Assembly: GCF_049800955.1 (NCBI RefSeq)
Contig: NZ_JBNAGA010000004.1
Coordinates: forward strand, 1 to 64,000
Length of the DNA stretch: 64,000 nucleotides
DNA from: JAKVBH01 sp049800955
GTDB taxonomy: Bacteria > Pseudomonadota > Alphaproteobacteria > Rhodobacterales > Rhodobacteraceae
Reading direction: 5' to 3'
The position numbers and the translations under genes were made by a program. Below, piece by piece: positions 7,935-16,321 of the stretch; position 1 is the first letter of the stretch; each line of letters starts with the position of its first letter. The notes under the pieces are model-generated. The model made no database searches, had not been told where the DNA came from, and worked only from the letters and a program-made list of their open reading frames with translations.

Positions 7935-8496
7935 GCTGCCAGAGCCATACGACCTTCTCCCGAAATCTGCGCTTCGGCAGCAAACAATTGCGGCTGGCGA
8001 CGTGCTCTTTCGACAGGGCGCACGGACCCGAGGCCTCTATGTGCTGAAGACCGGGCGTGTGCATCTCGAACGGGTTGGTCCGAATGGCGAGCGACTCATC
8101 ATTCACCGGGCGGCACCGGGGACCAGCTTTGCCGAAGCCTCGGTCTTTTCGGAGCGCTATCATTGTGATGCCATCGTGATGGATGCAGGCGAGTTGATCC
8201 GGATCGACAAATCCGCGGTTCTCGCCGGCTTTGCGAACCCGGACTTTGCGCGGGCCTATGGACGCCAGGCGGCCCAACAGGTTCAGGCGCACCGGCAGAT
8301 CATGGAAATTGTCGGCATCCGACGCGCCGAGGATCGGGTGATGGCGGGGATCGTCGCGGGTCTTCTAGATGGCACCGTCGTCGACTTTGCCGCGCGCCTC
8401 CAGCTGACGCATGAGGCGACCTACCGTGCGCTGCGGGCGCTTGTGGAAGCGGGTCGGGTCAACAACCCATCCCGCGGAACCTACCGATTGGCTTAG
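7933..8496 (+). CDS. Crp/Fnr-family transcription regulator
   Basis: 187 residues, slightly short for the family. An N-terminal cyclic-nucleotide-binding-like beta-barrel (about 18-95, with GDVLFRQGARTRGLYVLKTG) is followed by the long dimer helix and a C-terminal winged helix with recognition region QLTHEATYRALRALVEAGRV. No N-terminal Cys cluster for a 4Fe-4S centre is present, so it is not a classical oxygen-sensing FNR. It overlaps the stop of the convergent DUF411 gene by 4 bp. The start codon lies inside a palindromic operator, so autoregulation is likely. The signal is unknown. Confidence 0.88.
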   Translation: MLPEPYDLLPKSALRQQTIAAGDVLFRQGARTRGLYVLKTGRVHLERVGPNGERLIIHRAAPGTSFAEASVFSERYHCDAIVMDAGELIRIDKSAVLAGFANPDFARAYGRQAAQQVQAHRQIMEIVGIRRAEDRVMAGIVAGLLDGTVVDFAARLQLTHEATYRALRALVEAGRVNNPSRGTYRLA

Positions 8497-8942
8497 CTAT
8501 GACTGGCAAAGACCGATGTCGCGCCATCGGGCCCGACAAGCAGCGTATCAAACGTATCGCCGGCACCGGGACCGCCCATGCCAGGGGAACTCATCGGCAT
8601 ACCCGGCACGCTCAGCCCGCGCGCCGCCGGTTGCTCTGAGAGAAGCCGGGCGATGTCTTCTGCCGGCACATGGCCCTCAATGAAGTAATCGCCCACCACA
8701 GCGGTGTGGCACCCGGCCAGTTCCGGCGCGATCTGGAGCTTGTCTTTCAGCGCATAGAGGGCGTCCTGACCGACATCCCGGGCCTCGACCTGAAACCCGG
8801 CCTGCCGGACATGATCGACCCACGCCGTGCAGCATCCGCAGGTCGGGGATTTCAGAACCTTGATGGACGGTGCGGTATCGGCCATCGCCGGGAGCGCGAG
8901 CGTCGCGGCAGCGCCGGTCAGCAGAAAGCTACGTCGTTTCAT
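8493..8942 (-). CDS. DUF411 periplasmic metal-binding protein (copy 1)
   Basis: 149 residues with a Tat/Sec-like signal (MKRRSFLLTGAAATLALPAMA). The DUF411 signature TCGCCTAWVDH places a CxCC motif at 35-38, with a further Cys-His pair (AGCHTAVVGDY) and the family segment YFIEGHVPAEDI. A Met/Gly/Pro-rich stretch (PGMPMSSPGMGGPG) follows. DUF411 proteins occur almost only in copper and silver resistance clusters and are thought to bind metal in the periplasm. It is the last gene of a leftward operon starting at 11513. A second paralogue lies at 36533-36988. Confidence 0.9.
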   Translation of the reverse strand: MKRRSFLLTGAAATLALPAMADTAPSIKVLKSPTCGCCTAWVDHVRQAGFQVEARDVGQDALYALKDKLQIAPELAGCHTAVVGDYFIEGHVPAEDIARLLSEQPAARGLSVPGMPMSSPGMGGPGAGDTFDTLLVGPDGATSVFASHS

Positions 8943-8945
8943 TCA

Positions 8946-9857
8946 TCAATCCCTCTCTTCGGTATCTGGAATATTGGTCTTATCGGACTGGGAGTCGAGC
9001 GCCTGTTCGGACTGCGGTTTGCTATACCCGGACATATCGAGCGCATATCCGCTTGCGGGTCCCCGGATCGGCTGAACCAGCATTCTGTCGATCCACAAAT
9101 CTCGCGTCGTCCGAAATTGCTCGATACCGATATCCATGCCGGTGTGACCCTTGGCGGGTTGCGCGATATAGGTTCCGAGAAGTCGATCCCACCAAGGCAG
9201 GTTGAACCCGTAGTTCGAGTTCGTTTCCCGCGGATCGACCGAGTGGTGGACGCGATGCATATCGGGGGTGACGACAATCCACCTCAGCCAGCGGTCGACG
9301 GACGGCGGCAGACTGATATTGGCGTGGTTGAACAGGGCCGTGGCGTTCAGGATCACCTCGAACAACAAAACCGCGACGGCCGGGGGTCCCAGGGCCGCGA
9401 CAACCGCGAGCTTGAACACCATCGAGATCAGGATCTCGATTGGATGAAAGCGCAGGCCGGTCGTTGCATCGAATTCGAGGTCCGCATGATGCATGCGGTG
9501 CAGGCGCCAGAGCGCAGGAATGGCGTGAAACATGACATGCTGAAGGTAGATCGCGATATCGAGGAGAAGCATTGAGACGAGCACAGCTGCCCAGACGGGG
9601 ACCTCCAAGGTGTTGAACAAACCCCAGCCTCGGTCTTCGGCGATAACGGCGAGGCCCACTGCCAGAATGGGAAAGGTCAGTCGCAGGATTGCCGTATCGA
9701 TCACGACAAGCGCAAGATTGTTCGTCCATCGGATGACGCGCGGAATGTCACGCCGACGGCGGGGAGCGGCGATTTCCCATAGCGCCATGATGGCCAGCAC
9801 GCTGAGGAAGGCGGCCAGTCGAAGTTCAGGTTCCGCGTTGAGAATGGCGTCAATCAC
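8946..9857 (-). CDS. Sterol desaturase / fatty acid hydroxylase family membrane protein
   Basis: 303 residues, starting at GTG 9857, which overlaps the upstream CDF stop codon (GTGA), so the genes are coupled. Several hydrophobic helices carry the di-iron histidine clusters HVMFH (107-111), HRMHH (120-124) and HRVHH (201-205), the hallmark of the fatty acid hydroxylase superfamily. The substrate cannot be told; in a metal island a membrane-lipid modification is plausible. The C-terminal 40 residues are polar and unlike the family. It belongs to the VTT-CDF-hydroxylase-DUF411 operon. Confidence 0.88.
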   Translation of the reverse strand: MIDAILNAEPELRLAAFLSVLAIMALWEIAAPRRRRDIPRVIRWTNNLALVVIDTAILRLTFPILAVGLAVIAEDRGWGLFNTLEVPVWAAVLVSMLLLDIAIYLQHVMFHAIPALWRLHRMHHADLEFDATTGLRFHPIEILISMVFKLAVVAALGPPAVAVLLFEVILNATALFNHANISLPPSVDRWLRWIVVTPDMHRVHHSVDPRETNSNYGFNLPWWDRLLGTYIAQPAKGHTGMDIGIEQFRTTRDLWIDRMLVQPIRGPASGYALDMSGYSKPQSEQALDSQSDKTNIPDTEERD

Positions 9858-10852
9858 TCGTTTTTCTCATGCATTGTCGATTCGATGTTTTCGTGGGCGT
9901 GCACATCCGATGATGAACCCTTTGCACCTTCAGAACCACCCGGTTGCGACCGCGTCACGTCCAAATCGTCCGCGTGGCGCTCGTCGAGGCAATCGGTTTC
10001 AAGCTGCAGGGTCACCATGTGAAACCCGTGATGCTTGGTCAGGTGCATATAGGCGGTCTCAAGGATGCGCGCGGCATCGGCAGGTTCTGCATGGCGCAGA
10101 TGGGCCGAGAAGGCATGCTTGCCGCTGGTCAGGGTCCAGGCGTGGACATGGTGGACATCGAGAACGCCGTCCTGCGCGCGCAGATCAGCGGTCACGGCCG
10201 AGAGATCAGTATCCGCCGGGGTGCCTTCCAACAGAATATGCACTGCCTCGCGGATAACTCCGATCGAGGCCCAGAGGAGCACGACCCCGAAGGACATACC
10301 AAGGATCGGGTCGATCGCCAGAAATCCAGTGAACTCGATGACGAGCGCGGTCACGATGATCAACAGGCTGCCGACGAAGGTCTGGATGATGTGCCAGAGG
10401 GCCCCGCGGGCATTCAGATCATCCTGGCTGGATTTCCACATCAGGCCGAGCGAGATCACCTCGGTGACCAAGCCACCGAAGGCCACCCAGAGCATCGGTC
10501 CCGTGGGCAGATGGATCGGATTTCCGAGCCGCATCGCCCCCATCCAGATCACCAGAAGCGCCATGCCGAGAAGAAAGCCGCCATTCACGAGCGCGCCAAT
10601 GATCTCTGCGCGATACCACCCGTAACTGCGCGCCATATCCGCCGGGCGGCGCGCGATCCGCTGCGCGATGATGGCGACGAGCACGCCCCCGACGGCGGAC
10701 AACGTGTGAAACGCATCCGACAGCACCGCGATCGAGCCGGTCCAGAGCCCGACGGCCAGTTCGATCACGAAGTAGATGCCGGTCAGCCAGGCAGATATGA
10801 CCAGAGCTTTTCCCGACGACGGCATATGTCCCGCATGTGAATGAGTGGCCAT
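9854..10852 (-). CDS. CDF-family cation transporter with altered metal site
   Basis: 332 residues from ATG 10852, with an AAGGAG ribosome site. Six hydrophobic helices, a His-rich N-terminus (HSHAGH) and a C-terminal cytoplasmic domain (LDVHHVHAWTLTSGKHAFSAH) are typical of CzcD/ZitB-like CDF exporters. The transport site is odd: where canonical members have HxxxD in helices 2 and 5, this protein has H49-TLS-A53 and H154-IIQ-T158, so both Asp ligands are lost. A His/Asp/Glu-rich tail of about 40 residues is added. It may move another ion, or act as a sensor or chaperone. Its operon partners are membrane and copper-related proteins. Confidence 0.88.
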   Translation of the reverse strand: MATHSHAGHMPSSGKALVISAWLTGIYFVIELAVGLWTGSIAVLSDAFHTLSAVGGVLVAIIAQRIARRPADMARSYGWYRAEIIGALVNGGFLLGMALLVIWMGAMRLGNPIHLPTGPMLWVAFGGLVTEVISLGLMWKSSQDDLNARGALWHIIQTFVGSLLIIVTALVIEFTGFLAIDPILGMSFGVVLLWASIGVIREAVHILLEGTPADTDLSAVTADLRAQDGVLDVHHVHAWTLTSGKHAFSAHLRHAEPADAARILETAYMHLTKHHGFHMVTLQLETDCLDERHADDLDVTRSQPGGSEGAKGSSSDVHAHENIESTMHEKNE

Positions 10853-10853
10853 G

Positions 10854-11513
10854 TCAGATCTCCTTTTTCGGCGTGCGGCGGTCGCGCCAGATCGCAAAGA
10901 GGACGGACGCGGCGGTAAATGCGCCAAGCGCCAGCGCCGTCCAGGTGGCGGTTTGCACGTCCCCATTCATGGCTTCGCTGCCGAGATGGGCGAGCAAGAA
11001 GCTGGCCGGAATGATCCCCGCGAGGGTCGCCAGGGCAAACCGCCAAAGGTGCAAGACGCTCAATCCTGCAGCGTAGCTGACCATGTCGAAGGACAGGAAC
11101 GGCAGCAGTCGGCTTCCGAACACCAGAAACGTCAAGGTATTCTGTGACCCCAGAAGTCCACGTCCGATCGTCTCGCCGACATGGCGTTCCACGAAAGGGC
11201 GCCCCAGCCCGCGCGCGAGCAGAAACGCGGCAAGCGCGCCGATCTCTGCGCCGAGCACGACGAGCAGGGTTCCGAAGGTGTGACCGTAGGCGGCCCCGGC
11301 AGCCAGCGCGATCGGCGCCGAGGGCAGGGGGCTGGCCACGATCGCCAGCGTCATCAGCGCCACGACCAGAAGCGGACCAAGAAGACCAGCCGCCTCGATC
11401 CAGCGCCGCAGGTCGTCGCGCTCCGGCAGATCGGCATCGAGCCCCGCAAGGTCCGGACGCGCCAGAACGAGAAACAAGAGCCCCAGAAGGACAAGAACAA
11501 CGACACGCACCAT
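10854..11513 (-). CDS. TVP38/TMEM64 (VTT, DedA-like) membrane protein
   Basis: 219 residues starting ATG 11513. An N-terminal transmembrane helix is followed by the VTT domain: SPLPSAPIALAAGAAYG, a GAEIGALAAFLLARGLGR segment and GSRLLPFLSFDMVSYAAGLS. VTT proteins sit in the inner membrane and are linked to lipid scrambling or small-solute transport; relatives recur in mercury and selenite loci. It is the second gene of the leftward operon, one base short of touching the CDF start. Confidence 0.85.
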   Translation of the reverse strand: MVRVVVLVLLGLLFLVLARPDLAGLDADLPERDDLRRWIEAAGLLGPLLVVALMTLAIVASPLPSAPIALAAGAAYGHTFGTLLVVLGAEIGALAAFLLARGLGRPFVERHVGETIGRGLLGSQNTLTFLVFGSRLLPFLSFDMVSYAAGLSVLHLWRFALATLAGIIPASFLLAHLGSEAMNGDVQTATWTALALGAFTAASVLFAIWRDRRTPKKEI

Positions 11514-11516
11514 GGC

Positions 11517-11963
11517 CTACCTCGTATAAAGCAGCACAAGAAAGGCTGCCGCCATCAGGTCAAAGACGACGCAAAACGGGATGTACCAGTGTGGGACCCG
11601 GGCGAGGCGGACCGCATTGTGATGGGCAAGATCCCACAGCGCATGGAGCGCGAGACCCAGAGGCAAGGCTGCCCAATGCCAAAGGAGACCCGCTACGGCC
11701 GCCGCCCCAAAGACGAGAGCAACCGCCAGCTCAGACCAGAACACGGAGCGACGGCCATCGGCGGCACCGAACCCGATATAGGCTCCGCCGATCAGGGCCG
11801 GTGTGACCGCTGCCAAGGCAAGCGAGTCTGCCTGTTCCAGGAGGAGGTGGGCGGGCATTGTGACCACAAAAAGCGCAAATCCGATCCAAGCGGGCGCCGC
11901 CATGGTCCGGTGCGCTGATTGGGCGGGATGTTGTCCCGATATGTCTGGTCTTGCGCCTGTCAT
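11517..11963 (-). CDS. Small membrane protein, unknown function
   Basis: 148 residues if read from ATG 11963; ATG 11903 (128 residues, MAAPAWIGFALF) is an equal alternative, as neither has a strong ribosome site. Four or five transmembrane helices are visible, with conserved-looking LALHALWDLAHH and VPHWYIPFCVVFDL segments. It resembles DUF6010-like membrane proteins, but I am not sure of the assignment. The gene leads the leftward operon and is divergent from the response regulator; a candidate binding site for that regulator lies in the gap. Confidence 0.65.
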   Translation of the reverse strand: MTGARPDISGQHPAQSAHRTMAAPAWIGFALFVVTMPAHLLLEQADSLALAAVTPALIGGAYIGFGAADGRRSVFWSELAVALVFGAAAVAGLLWHWAALPLGLALHALWDLAHHNAVRLARVPHWYIPFCVVFDLMAAAFLVLLYTR

Positions 11964-12018
11964 GCCGCGTCAGATGGGGCTTCCAGCAGCTGGAGGGTCA
12001 AGACATGTCAGGTCTATT

Positions 12019-12037
12019 GATACATATTGCGACAAAC
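12019..12037. promoter_or_regulatory. Tandem GATACAT/GACAAA element upstream of the two-component genes
   Basis: GATACATATTGCGACAAAC has TACA at 12021-12024 and GACA at 12031-12034, a 10-bp step. The same element recurs at 14352, 19500 and 26156. The spacing is typical of OmpR-family response-regulator sites, which suggests autoregulation of the neighbouring regulator. This is inference. Confidence 0.55.
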
Positions 12038-12148
12038 GAGGTGCGGGTCTTTCCCGAAAGAACAATCTATTCTGGGTGTTATGGAACTCAATCTATTGAA
12101 CAGAAGGCCGATCGGCCAGACGTGCCGATGTGTGGGACCCGATCGCTG

Positions 12149-12877
12149 ATGGCGGCATCGGCGCATATTCTGGTCGTCGATGATCATGCCGAGATCCGGC
12201 ATTCCGTGACGCGCTACCTGGAGAAAAACGGGCTGCGCGCGACGGGAGCCAAAAGTGCGGGCGAGATGGATGCACGGTTGGGCGAGGACAAATTCGATCT
12301 GATCGTGCTCGATATCATGATGCCGGGAGAGGACGGGCTCGCGGCCTGCGCACGGCTGCGCAGGGAGCAGCAGAAAACGCCGATTCTCATGCTGACGGCG
12401 CTCGGCGACGATGACGCTCGGATCAAGGGGCTCGACACCGGTGCAGATGACTACTTGGCCAAGCCCTTCAATCCGCGCGAGCTTCTGGCCCGGATCAATG
12501 CGATCCTGCGCCGTGCGAGAGACGGATATGCACCCCATGGCGGAACATTTGCGGGCAAGCGGGCCGTATTTGCCGGAATCACATTCGATCACGACGCCAG
12601 CCATGTCATTTGCCCCGATGGCACGGTCAATACACTGACCACGGCCGAAGCAAAGTTGCTGACGGTGTTATTGGAGCGTCCCCGGGCGGTGATCGGCCGG
12701 GATGAGCTTCTGGAGTTGAGCGCCGGCCGTGTCGCCGGACCATTTGACCGTACGATCGACAATCAGGTTTCGCGCCTGCGCCGGAAAATCGAACCCGATG
12801 TGCTTCGCCCCCGGATCATATCGACGGTGCGCAATGGCGGGTATTGCCTGAACTGTGATGTGGAGGTCGAGGCTTGA
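12149..12877 (+). CDS. OmpR/PhoB-family response regulator
   Basis: 242 residues from ATG 12149; an in-frame ATG at 12128 is the alternative and neither has a clear ribosome site. The receiver domain (1-120) has the acidic pair D11-D12, phospho-acceptor D55 (VLDIMMPG) and K105 (AKPFNPRE). The winged-helix DNA-binding domain (about 150-235) contains LTTAEAKLLTVLLERP and RTIDNQVSRLRRKIE. It is coupled to the sensor kinase by a TGATG overlap. Given the flanking cop genes and a His/Met-rich sensor, it probably answers to periplasmic copper. Confidence 0.93.
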   Translation: MAASAHILVVDDHAEIRHSVTRYLEKNGLRATGAKSAGEMDARLGEDKFDLIVLDIMMPGEDGLAACARLRREQQKTPILMLTALGDDDARIKGLDTGADDYLAKPFNPRELLARINAILRRARDGYAPHGGTFAGKRAVFAGITFDHDASHVICPDGTVNTLTTAEAKLLTVLLERPRAVIGRDELLELSAGRVAGPFDRTIDNQVSRLRRKIEPDVLRPRIISTVRNGGYCLNCDVEVEA

Positions 12878-14328
12878 TGCGGATGGGATTCCGCTCACAG
12901 ATCGCCCTTTTGGTGGTGGTGGTCCTGTTCGTGGCGCAGGTCGTGGGTCTGTGGCTTTTTGTCGATGAACGGTCGCTTGCCGTGCAAGCGGCCATCGGCA
13001 GCGAGGCAGCCGGACGCGCAGCAAACGTCGCCCGTCTGATCGAGGAAGCACCGCCGACGTTGCATGAGGATATCGTGGCCGCGGCAAACTCGCCCCTTGT
13101 ACGCTTCGATCTCGGCGACACGCCTGCCGTAACGCACACCCACCATGATGAGAACGGAGCGATCGAAGCGCGCGTGCGTGCGCTTTTGAACGATGGCTAC
13201 ACCCGCGATATTCGGGTCGAAGTGCATGAGATTGAACAGGGGCTGTTGCCGCTGCCGAACCTCTCTCCGGAAATGGCGGAAATGCACGCCGAGATGATGC
13301 AGGGCACCCTGGCGGCCCTCGAAATGGAGGTCTCGATCGCCATTGCCGGCGGCCAATGGCTGAACGTCGCCACCCGGTTCGAGCGGCCGCCGATACAATG
13401 GTCCTGGGCCTCCACCCTCTCTTTCGTGTTGACGGCAGCCGTTTTGCTGCTGGCGATATTCTGGTTTCTGCTGACGCGCCTCACGCGGCCTCTGAATGAT
13501 CTCGCCGCGGCTGCCGAGGAGTTCGGGCGCGGTGGCGGGCAAGGACCCCTCACGCCGGTCGGCCCAAATGAAGTGCGGAACCTGACGACGGCCTTCAATG
13601 ACATGCAAACGCGCCTGGCTCGCTTCGTCACGGACAGGACGCAAATGCTGGCCGCCCTGGCTCATGACTTGAGATCGCCACTCACCGCGCTCAGGGTTCA
13701 TGTCGAGATGGTGGAGGATGCGGAGACCAAGACCGGCATCACGGCCTCTCTCGACGAGATGCAGGATATGGTGGAAGCCACGCTGGCCTATGCGCGCGGT
13801 GTGGGACAGGACGAGGCCCTGCAACGGACCGAGATTGGCGCGTTCCTGACCGACATTCGGGACGCAACCCACGGTGCGTTGGACGTGCGCCCGGGACCCG
13901 AGGCAATGGTGCAGATCAAGCCCAAGGCGCTGCGCCGTGCTTTGCGCAATCTCATCGACAATGCGGGGCGCTACGGGCGCAACCCGACCCTGACCTGGGG
14001 CATCTTTGACGAGAGCATCGAGATTTTGGTCGAGGACGATGGGCCGGGAATCCCCGATGACCGGTTGCGCGATGTCTTCCAGCCCTTCCTGCGCCTCGAG
14101 GGATCGCGCTCCCGCGAAACCGGAGGCCATGGGCTGGGCCTTTCAATCGCCCGCAGCATCGTTTTGCAACACGGCGGCGCAATCACCCTGTCGAACCGCA
14201 CAGAGGGCGGGCTCTGTGCACGCATTGTTTTGCCCGTAACTGCGAATCAAGCTGCAATGACATCTCCGTCAGAGCATCCCGAAGCGCGCGCCGAAACCGG
14301 ATTTTCGGCTCGAACCAAGAAAGTGTAG
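12877..14328 (+). CDS. Membrane sensor histidine kinase
   Basis: 483 residues from ATG 12877, which overlaps the regulator stop. Transmembrane helices at 8-29 and about 180-200 enclose a periplasmic sensor of about 150 residues rich in possible metal ligands: HTHH (87-90) and MAEMHAEMM (133-141). A HAMP linker follows, then the phospho-acceptor H263 (LAHDLRSPLTALR), the N box (NLIDNAGRYG), G1 (DDGPGIP) and G2 (GGHGLGLSIA). It would autophosphorylate and pass phosphate to the adjacent regulator. The His/Met clusters favour copper or silver as signal; this is inference. Confidence 0.93.
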   Translation: MRMGFRSQIALLVVVVLFVAQVVGLWLFVDERSLAVQAAIGSEAAGRAANVARLIEEAPPTLHEDIVAAANSPLVRFDLGDTPAVTHTHHDENGAIEARVRALLNDGYTRDIRVEVHEIEQGLLPLPNLSPEMAEMHAEMMQGTLAALEMEVSIAIAGGQWLNVATRFERPPIQWSWASTLSFVLTAAVLLLAIFWFLLTRLTRPLNDLAAAAEEFGRGGGQGPLTPVGPNEVRNLTTAFNDMQTRLARFVTDRTQMLAALAHDLRSPLTALRVHVEMVEDAETKTGITASLDEMQDMVEATLAYARGVGQDEALQRTEIGAFLTDIRDATHGALDVRPGPEAMVQIKPKALRRALRNLIDNAGRYGRNPTLTWGIFDESIEILVEDDGPGIPDDRLRDVFQPFLRLEGSRSRETGGHGLGLSIARSIVLQHGGAITLSNRTEGGLCARIVLPVTANQAAMTSPSEHPEARAETGFSARTKKV

Positions 14329-14351
14329 CGCCACCATCCAGCCGGCGGGTT

Positions 14352-14370
14352 GATACATAACCTTACAAAA
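14352..14370. promoter_or_regulatory. Tandem GATACAT/TTACAAAA element upstream of the cop operon
   Basis: GATACATAACCTTACAAAA has TACA at 14354-14357 and 14364-14367, one helical turn apart. It lies about 80 bp upstream of the first gene of the cop operon and matches the elements at 12019, 19500 and 26156. Confidence 0.55.
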
Positions 14371-14449
14371 TTTCGGGCCTTCCTGCATTCCGTCGCTCAC
14401 TGATCTTCGATAGAAAACAAAGCGTTCGACATGGAAACGAGGCAGGCCC

Positions 14450-15022
14450 ATGCAGTCAAGAAACCGATTTTTTTTCACCCGGCGCAGCTTTGCGCGCGGG
14501 CTTGGCGCCACGGTGCTCTTCGCGCCTTCTCTTGTCAGAGCGCAGGAGGTCAACTCGGTGCGGCGCAATGTGTCGTCCTTTCGAACGCATGCTTGGCAGG
14601 ACCATTTCGACGCGCTCGGTGTCGGCTTGATCATCTCTGACACCAACTCGAAAGTGCTGCAGCATTGGACAGCCGATGGCGAAATGCGCCTCTATCCAAC
14701 TTCCGTTCCCATGACAGAAGAATTGACGAGGCGTGGGTACACCGAAGTCGTCGAGAAGCGGAAAAATCCAAGTTGGGCGCCAACCCCGTCCATGCGCGAG
14801 CGCAATCCCGAATGGCCGGCAAGAATCCCTGGCGGCGATCCTGAAAACCCCCTCGGGACGCGTGCGCTATACCTGTCGTGGCAATATTACCGAATTCATG
14901 GCACGGCGGACACGCGCAAGATCGGACGACGGTCCTCCAACGGCTGTATTGGTCTCTACAACGAACAGGTTGAAGAATTGTTTGACCGAGTGCCCGTTGG
15001 CACGAAAGTCAGGTTGATCTGA
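14450..15022 (+). CDS. L,D-transpeptidase (YkuD domain), Tat-exported
   Basis: 190 residues. The N-terminus FFFTRRSFARGLGATVLFAPSLVRAQ has a twin-arginine signal. The YkuD catalytic motif is present: H150 (RIHGT) and SSNGC with nucleophile C166. Such enzymes make 3-3 cross-links in peptidoglycan or attach proteins to it, in the periplasm. It is the first gene after the regulator-type element at 14352 and precedes copC. Copper is known to inhibit L,D-transpeptidases, so a copper-inducible copy may replace inhibited host enzymes; that is inference. Two paralogues lie at 26990 and 30531. Confidence 0.92.
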   Translation: MQSRNRFFFTRRSFARGLGATVLFAPSLVRAQEVNSVRRNVSSFRTHAWQDHFDALGVGLIISDTNSKVLQHWTADGEMRLYPTSVPMTEELTRRGYTEVVEKRKNPSWAPTPSMRERNPEWPARIPGGDPENPLGTRALYLSWQYYRIHGTADTRKIGRRSSNGCIGLYNEQVEELFDRVPVGTKVRLI

Positions 15023-15106
15023 TATGGCGCGGCAGGATCATGCCAATCACCAGGGTAGCTCGCAACGGGCACAACCGATCGTGATGCTTAACGAAGGGGT
15101 ATTCCA

Positions 15107-15451
15107 GTGAAGTACAATTTCTTTTTTGCCATGGTTTTGACTTTTATCGGTTCGACTGCTCTTGCTCATTCTGAGAAGGAAAGCATGACGCCTGCAAATG
15201 GTGCCGTTCTTGAGGTCGTGCCAGAAACGATTGAACTGCGCTTCAACGATGGGATGCGTTTGACGAAAGTCGAAATGACCCATGCTGAAACGCACACCGA
15301 GGCTCTGGACCTCGGCGCCCAATCCGGTTTTGTCAAAGAATTCTCGCTGCCTCTCACGCCGATGGGGCCGGGGATGTATCACATCGAATGGCGCGGGCTT
15401 GGTGTTGATGGGCACCCGATGAACGGTGTCTTCTCGTTTGAAGTGAAGTGA
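15107..15451 (+). CDS. copC: CopC periplasmic copper-binding protein
   Basis: 114 residues starting at GTG 15107, with an AAGGGG ribosome site. After a signal peptide ending STALA, the mature protein starts with His (HSEKES), which forms the Cu(II) amino-terminal brace in CopC proteins. The later conserved segment GVDGHPMNGVFSFEV carries the second His ligand. It is the usual size for the family and sits 3 bp before copD, with which it normally acts in periplasmic copper handling. Confidence 0.93.
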   Translation: MKYNFFFAMVLTFIGSTALAHSEKESMTPANGAVLEVVPETIELRFNDGMRLTKVEMTHAETHTEALDLGAQSGFVKEFSLPLTPMGPGMYHIEWRGLGVDGHPMNGVFSFEVK

Positions 15452-15454
15452 GCG

Positions 15455-16321
15455 GTGCCGGATATCTGGGGACAGGCTGCGGTTGCCACAAAGTTTTTGC
15501 TCTATCTCGGCGTCCTCACGAGTGCCGGGCTGATATTCTGTCGCCAAGTCTTTTCCGAGCAGTTGGCTGGGCTCGACCGTTTTCTACGCGCCTGGGCCGT
15601 TTTCTTTGCTCTTTTGGCGGCTGCAATGTCATTCCTCGGCTTTGCCGTGCGGGGCGCAGTGCTCATGGATGATGCTTCAGGCATGACTGATCTGGCGATC
15701 CTGGCGTTGCTCTGGGAAACGCCGCCCGGAGACGCCCTGCTGTCGCGGCTACTGGGCCTGGGCGCACTCCTGACCGGTGTGGCCTTGGGGGGACGGTGGC
15801 TATGGGTCGCGCTCTTGGGCAGTTTCTTGGCAATCTGGAGTTTTTGCGAGATCGGTCATGTCGCCAGCGAAGATCGCCTGTGGTTTCAGAGCGTCTTGTT
15901 CGGTCATCTGATCGTTGCCGCATTCTGGATCGGCGTCCTTCTTCCGCTCCATAAGCTTTCCGGGTCTGCGGACACGCTGCCAGTTGCTGGCGTGCTTGGA
16001 CATCGCTTTGGACAGGTCGCATCTGTTGCGGTCCCACTCTTGCTGCTCGCTGGCGTGGTAATGACCTGGCGACTGGTTGGTTCGTTACCCGCGCTTCTCG
16101 GCACTGCCTATGGTTTGACACTTCTGGCAAAGATTGCCGTCGTGACGCTGCTTCTGGCCCTTGCCGCCATCAACAAAACACGGCTTGTGCCCGCTTTGCA
16201 GAGCGGTGATCCCAAAGCTGGGCCGCACCTTGCAAGATCGATTTCTCTCGAATGGGTTTGTATCGGTGTCATCTTGCTTGCCACGGCTGTCTTCACCTCA
16301 ATCCTAACGGTGCCATCATGA
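15455..16321 (+). CDS. copD: CopD-family copper resistance membrane protein
   Basis: 288 residues from GTG 15455, immediately after copC. About eight transmembrane helices are visible, with the CopD signature region LVAAFWIGVLLPLH followed by HRFGQVASVAVPLLLLAGV and a late LLAKIAVVTLLLALAAINK segment. CopD works with CopC in copper uptake into, or across, the inner membrane. The stop overlaps the multicopper oxidase start (ATGA), so the genes are translationally coupled. Confidence 0.92.
   Translation: MPDIWGQAAVATKFLLYLGVLTSAGLIFCRQVFSEQLAGLDRFLRAWAVFFALLAAAMSFLGFAVRGAVLMDDASGMTDLAILALLWETPPGDALLSRLLGLGALLTGVALGGRWLWVALLGSFLAIWSFCEIGHVASEDRLWFQSVLFGHLIVAAFWIGVLLPLHKLSGSADTLPVAGVLGHRFGQVASVAVPLLLLAGVVMTWRLVGSLPALLGTAYGLTLLAKIAVVTLLLALAAINKTRLVPALQSGDPKAGPHLARSISLEWVCIGVILLATAVFTSILTVPS

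Noticed and set aside
12895..14130. 411-residue minus-strand frame opposite the sensor kinase
   Set aside because: Antisense to a kinase with all catalytic boxes intact.
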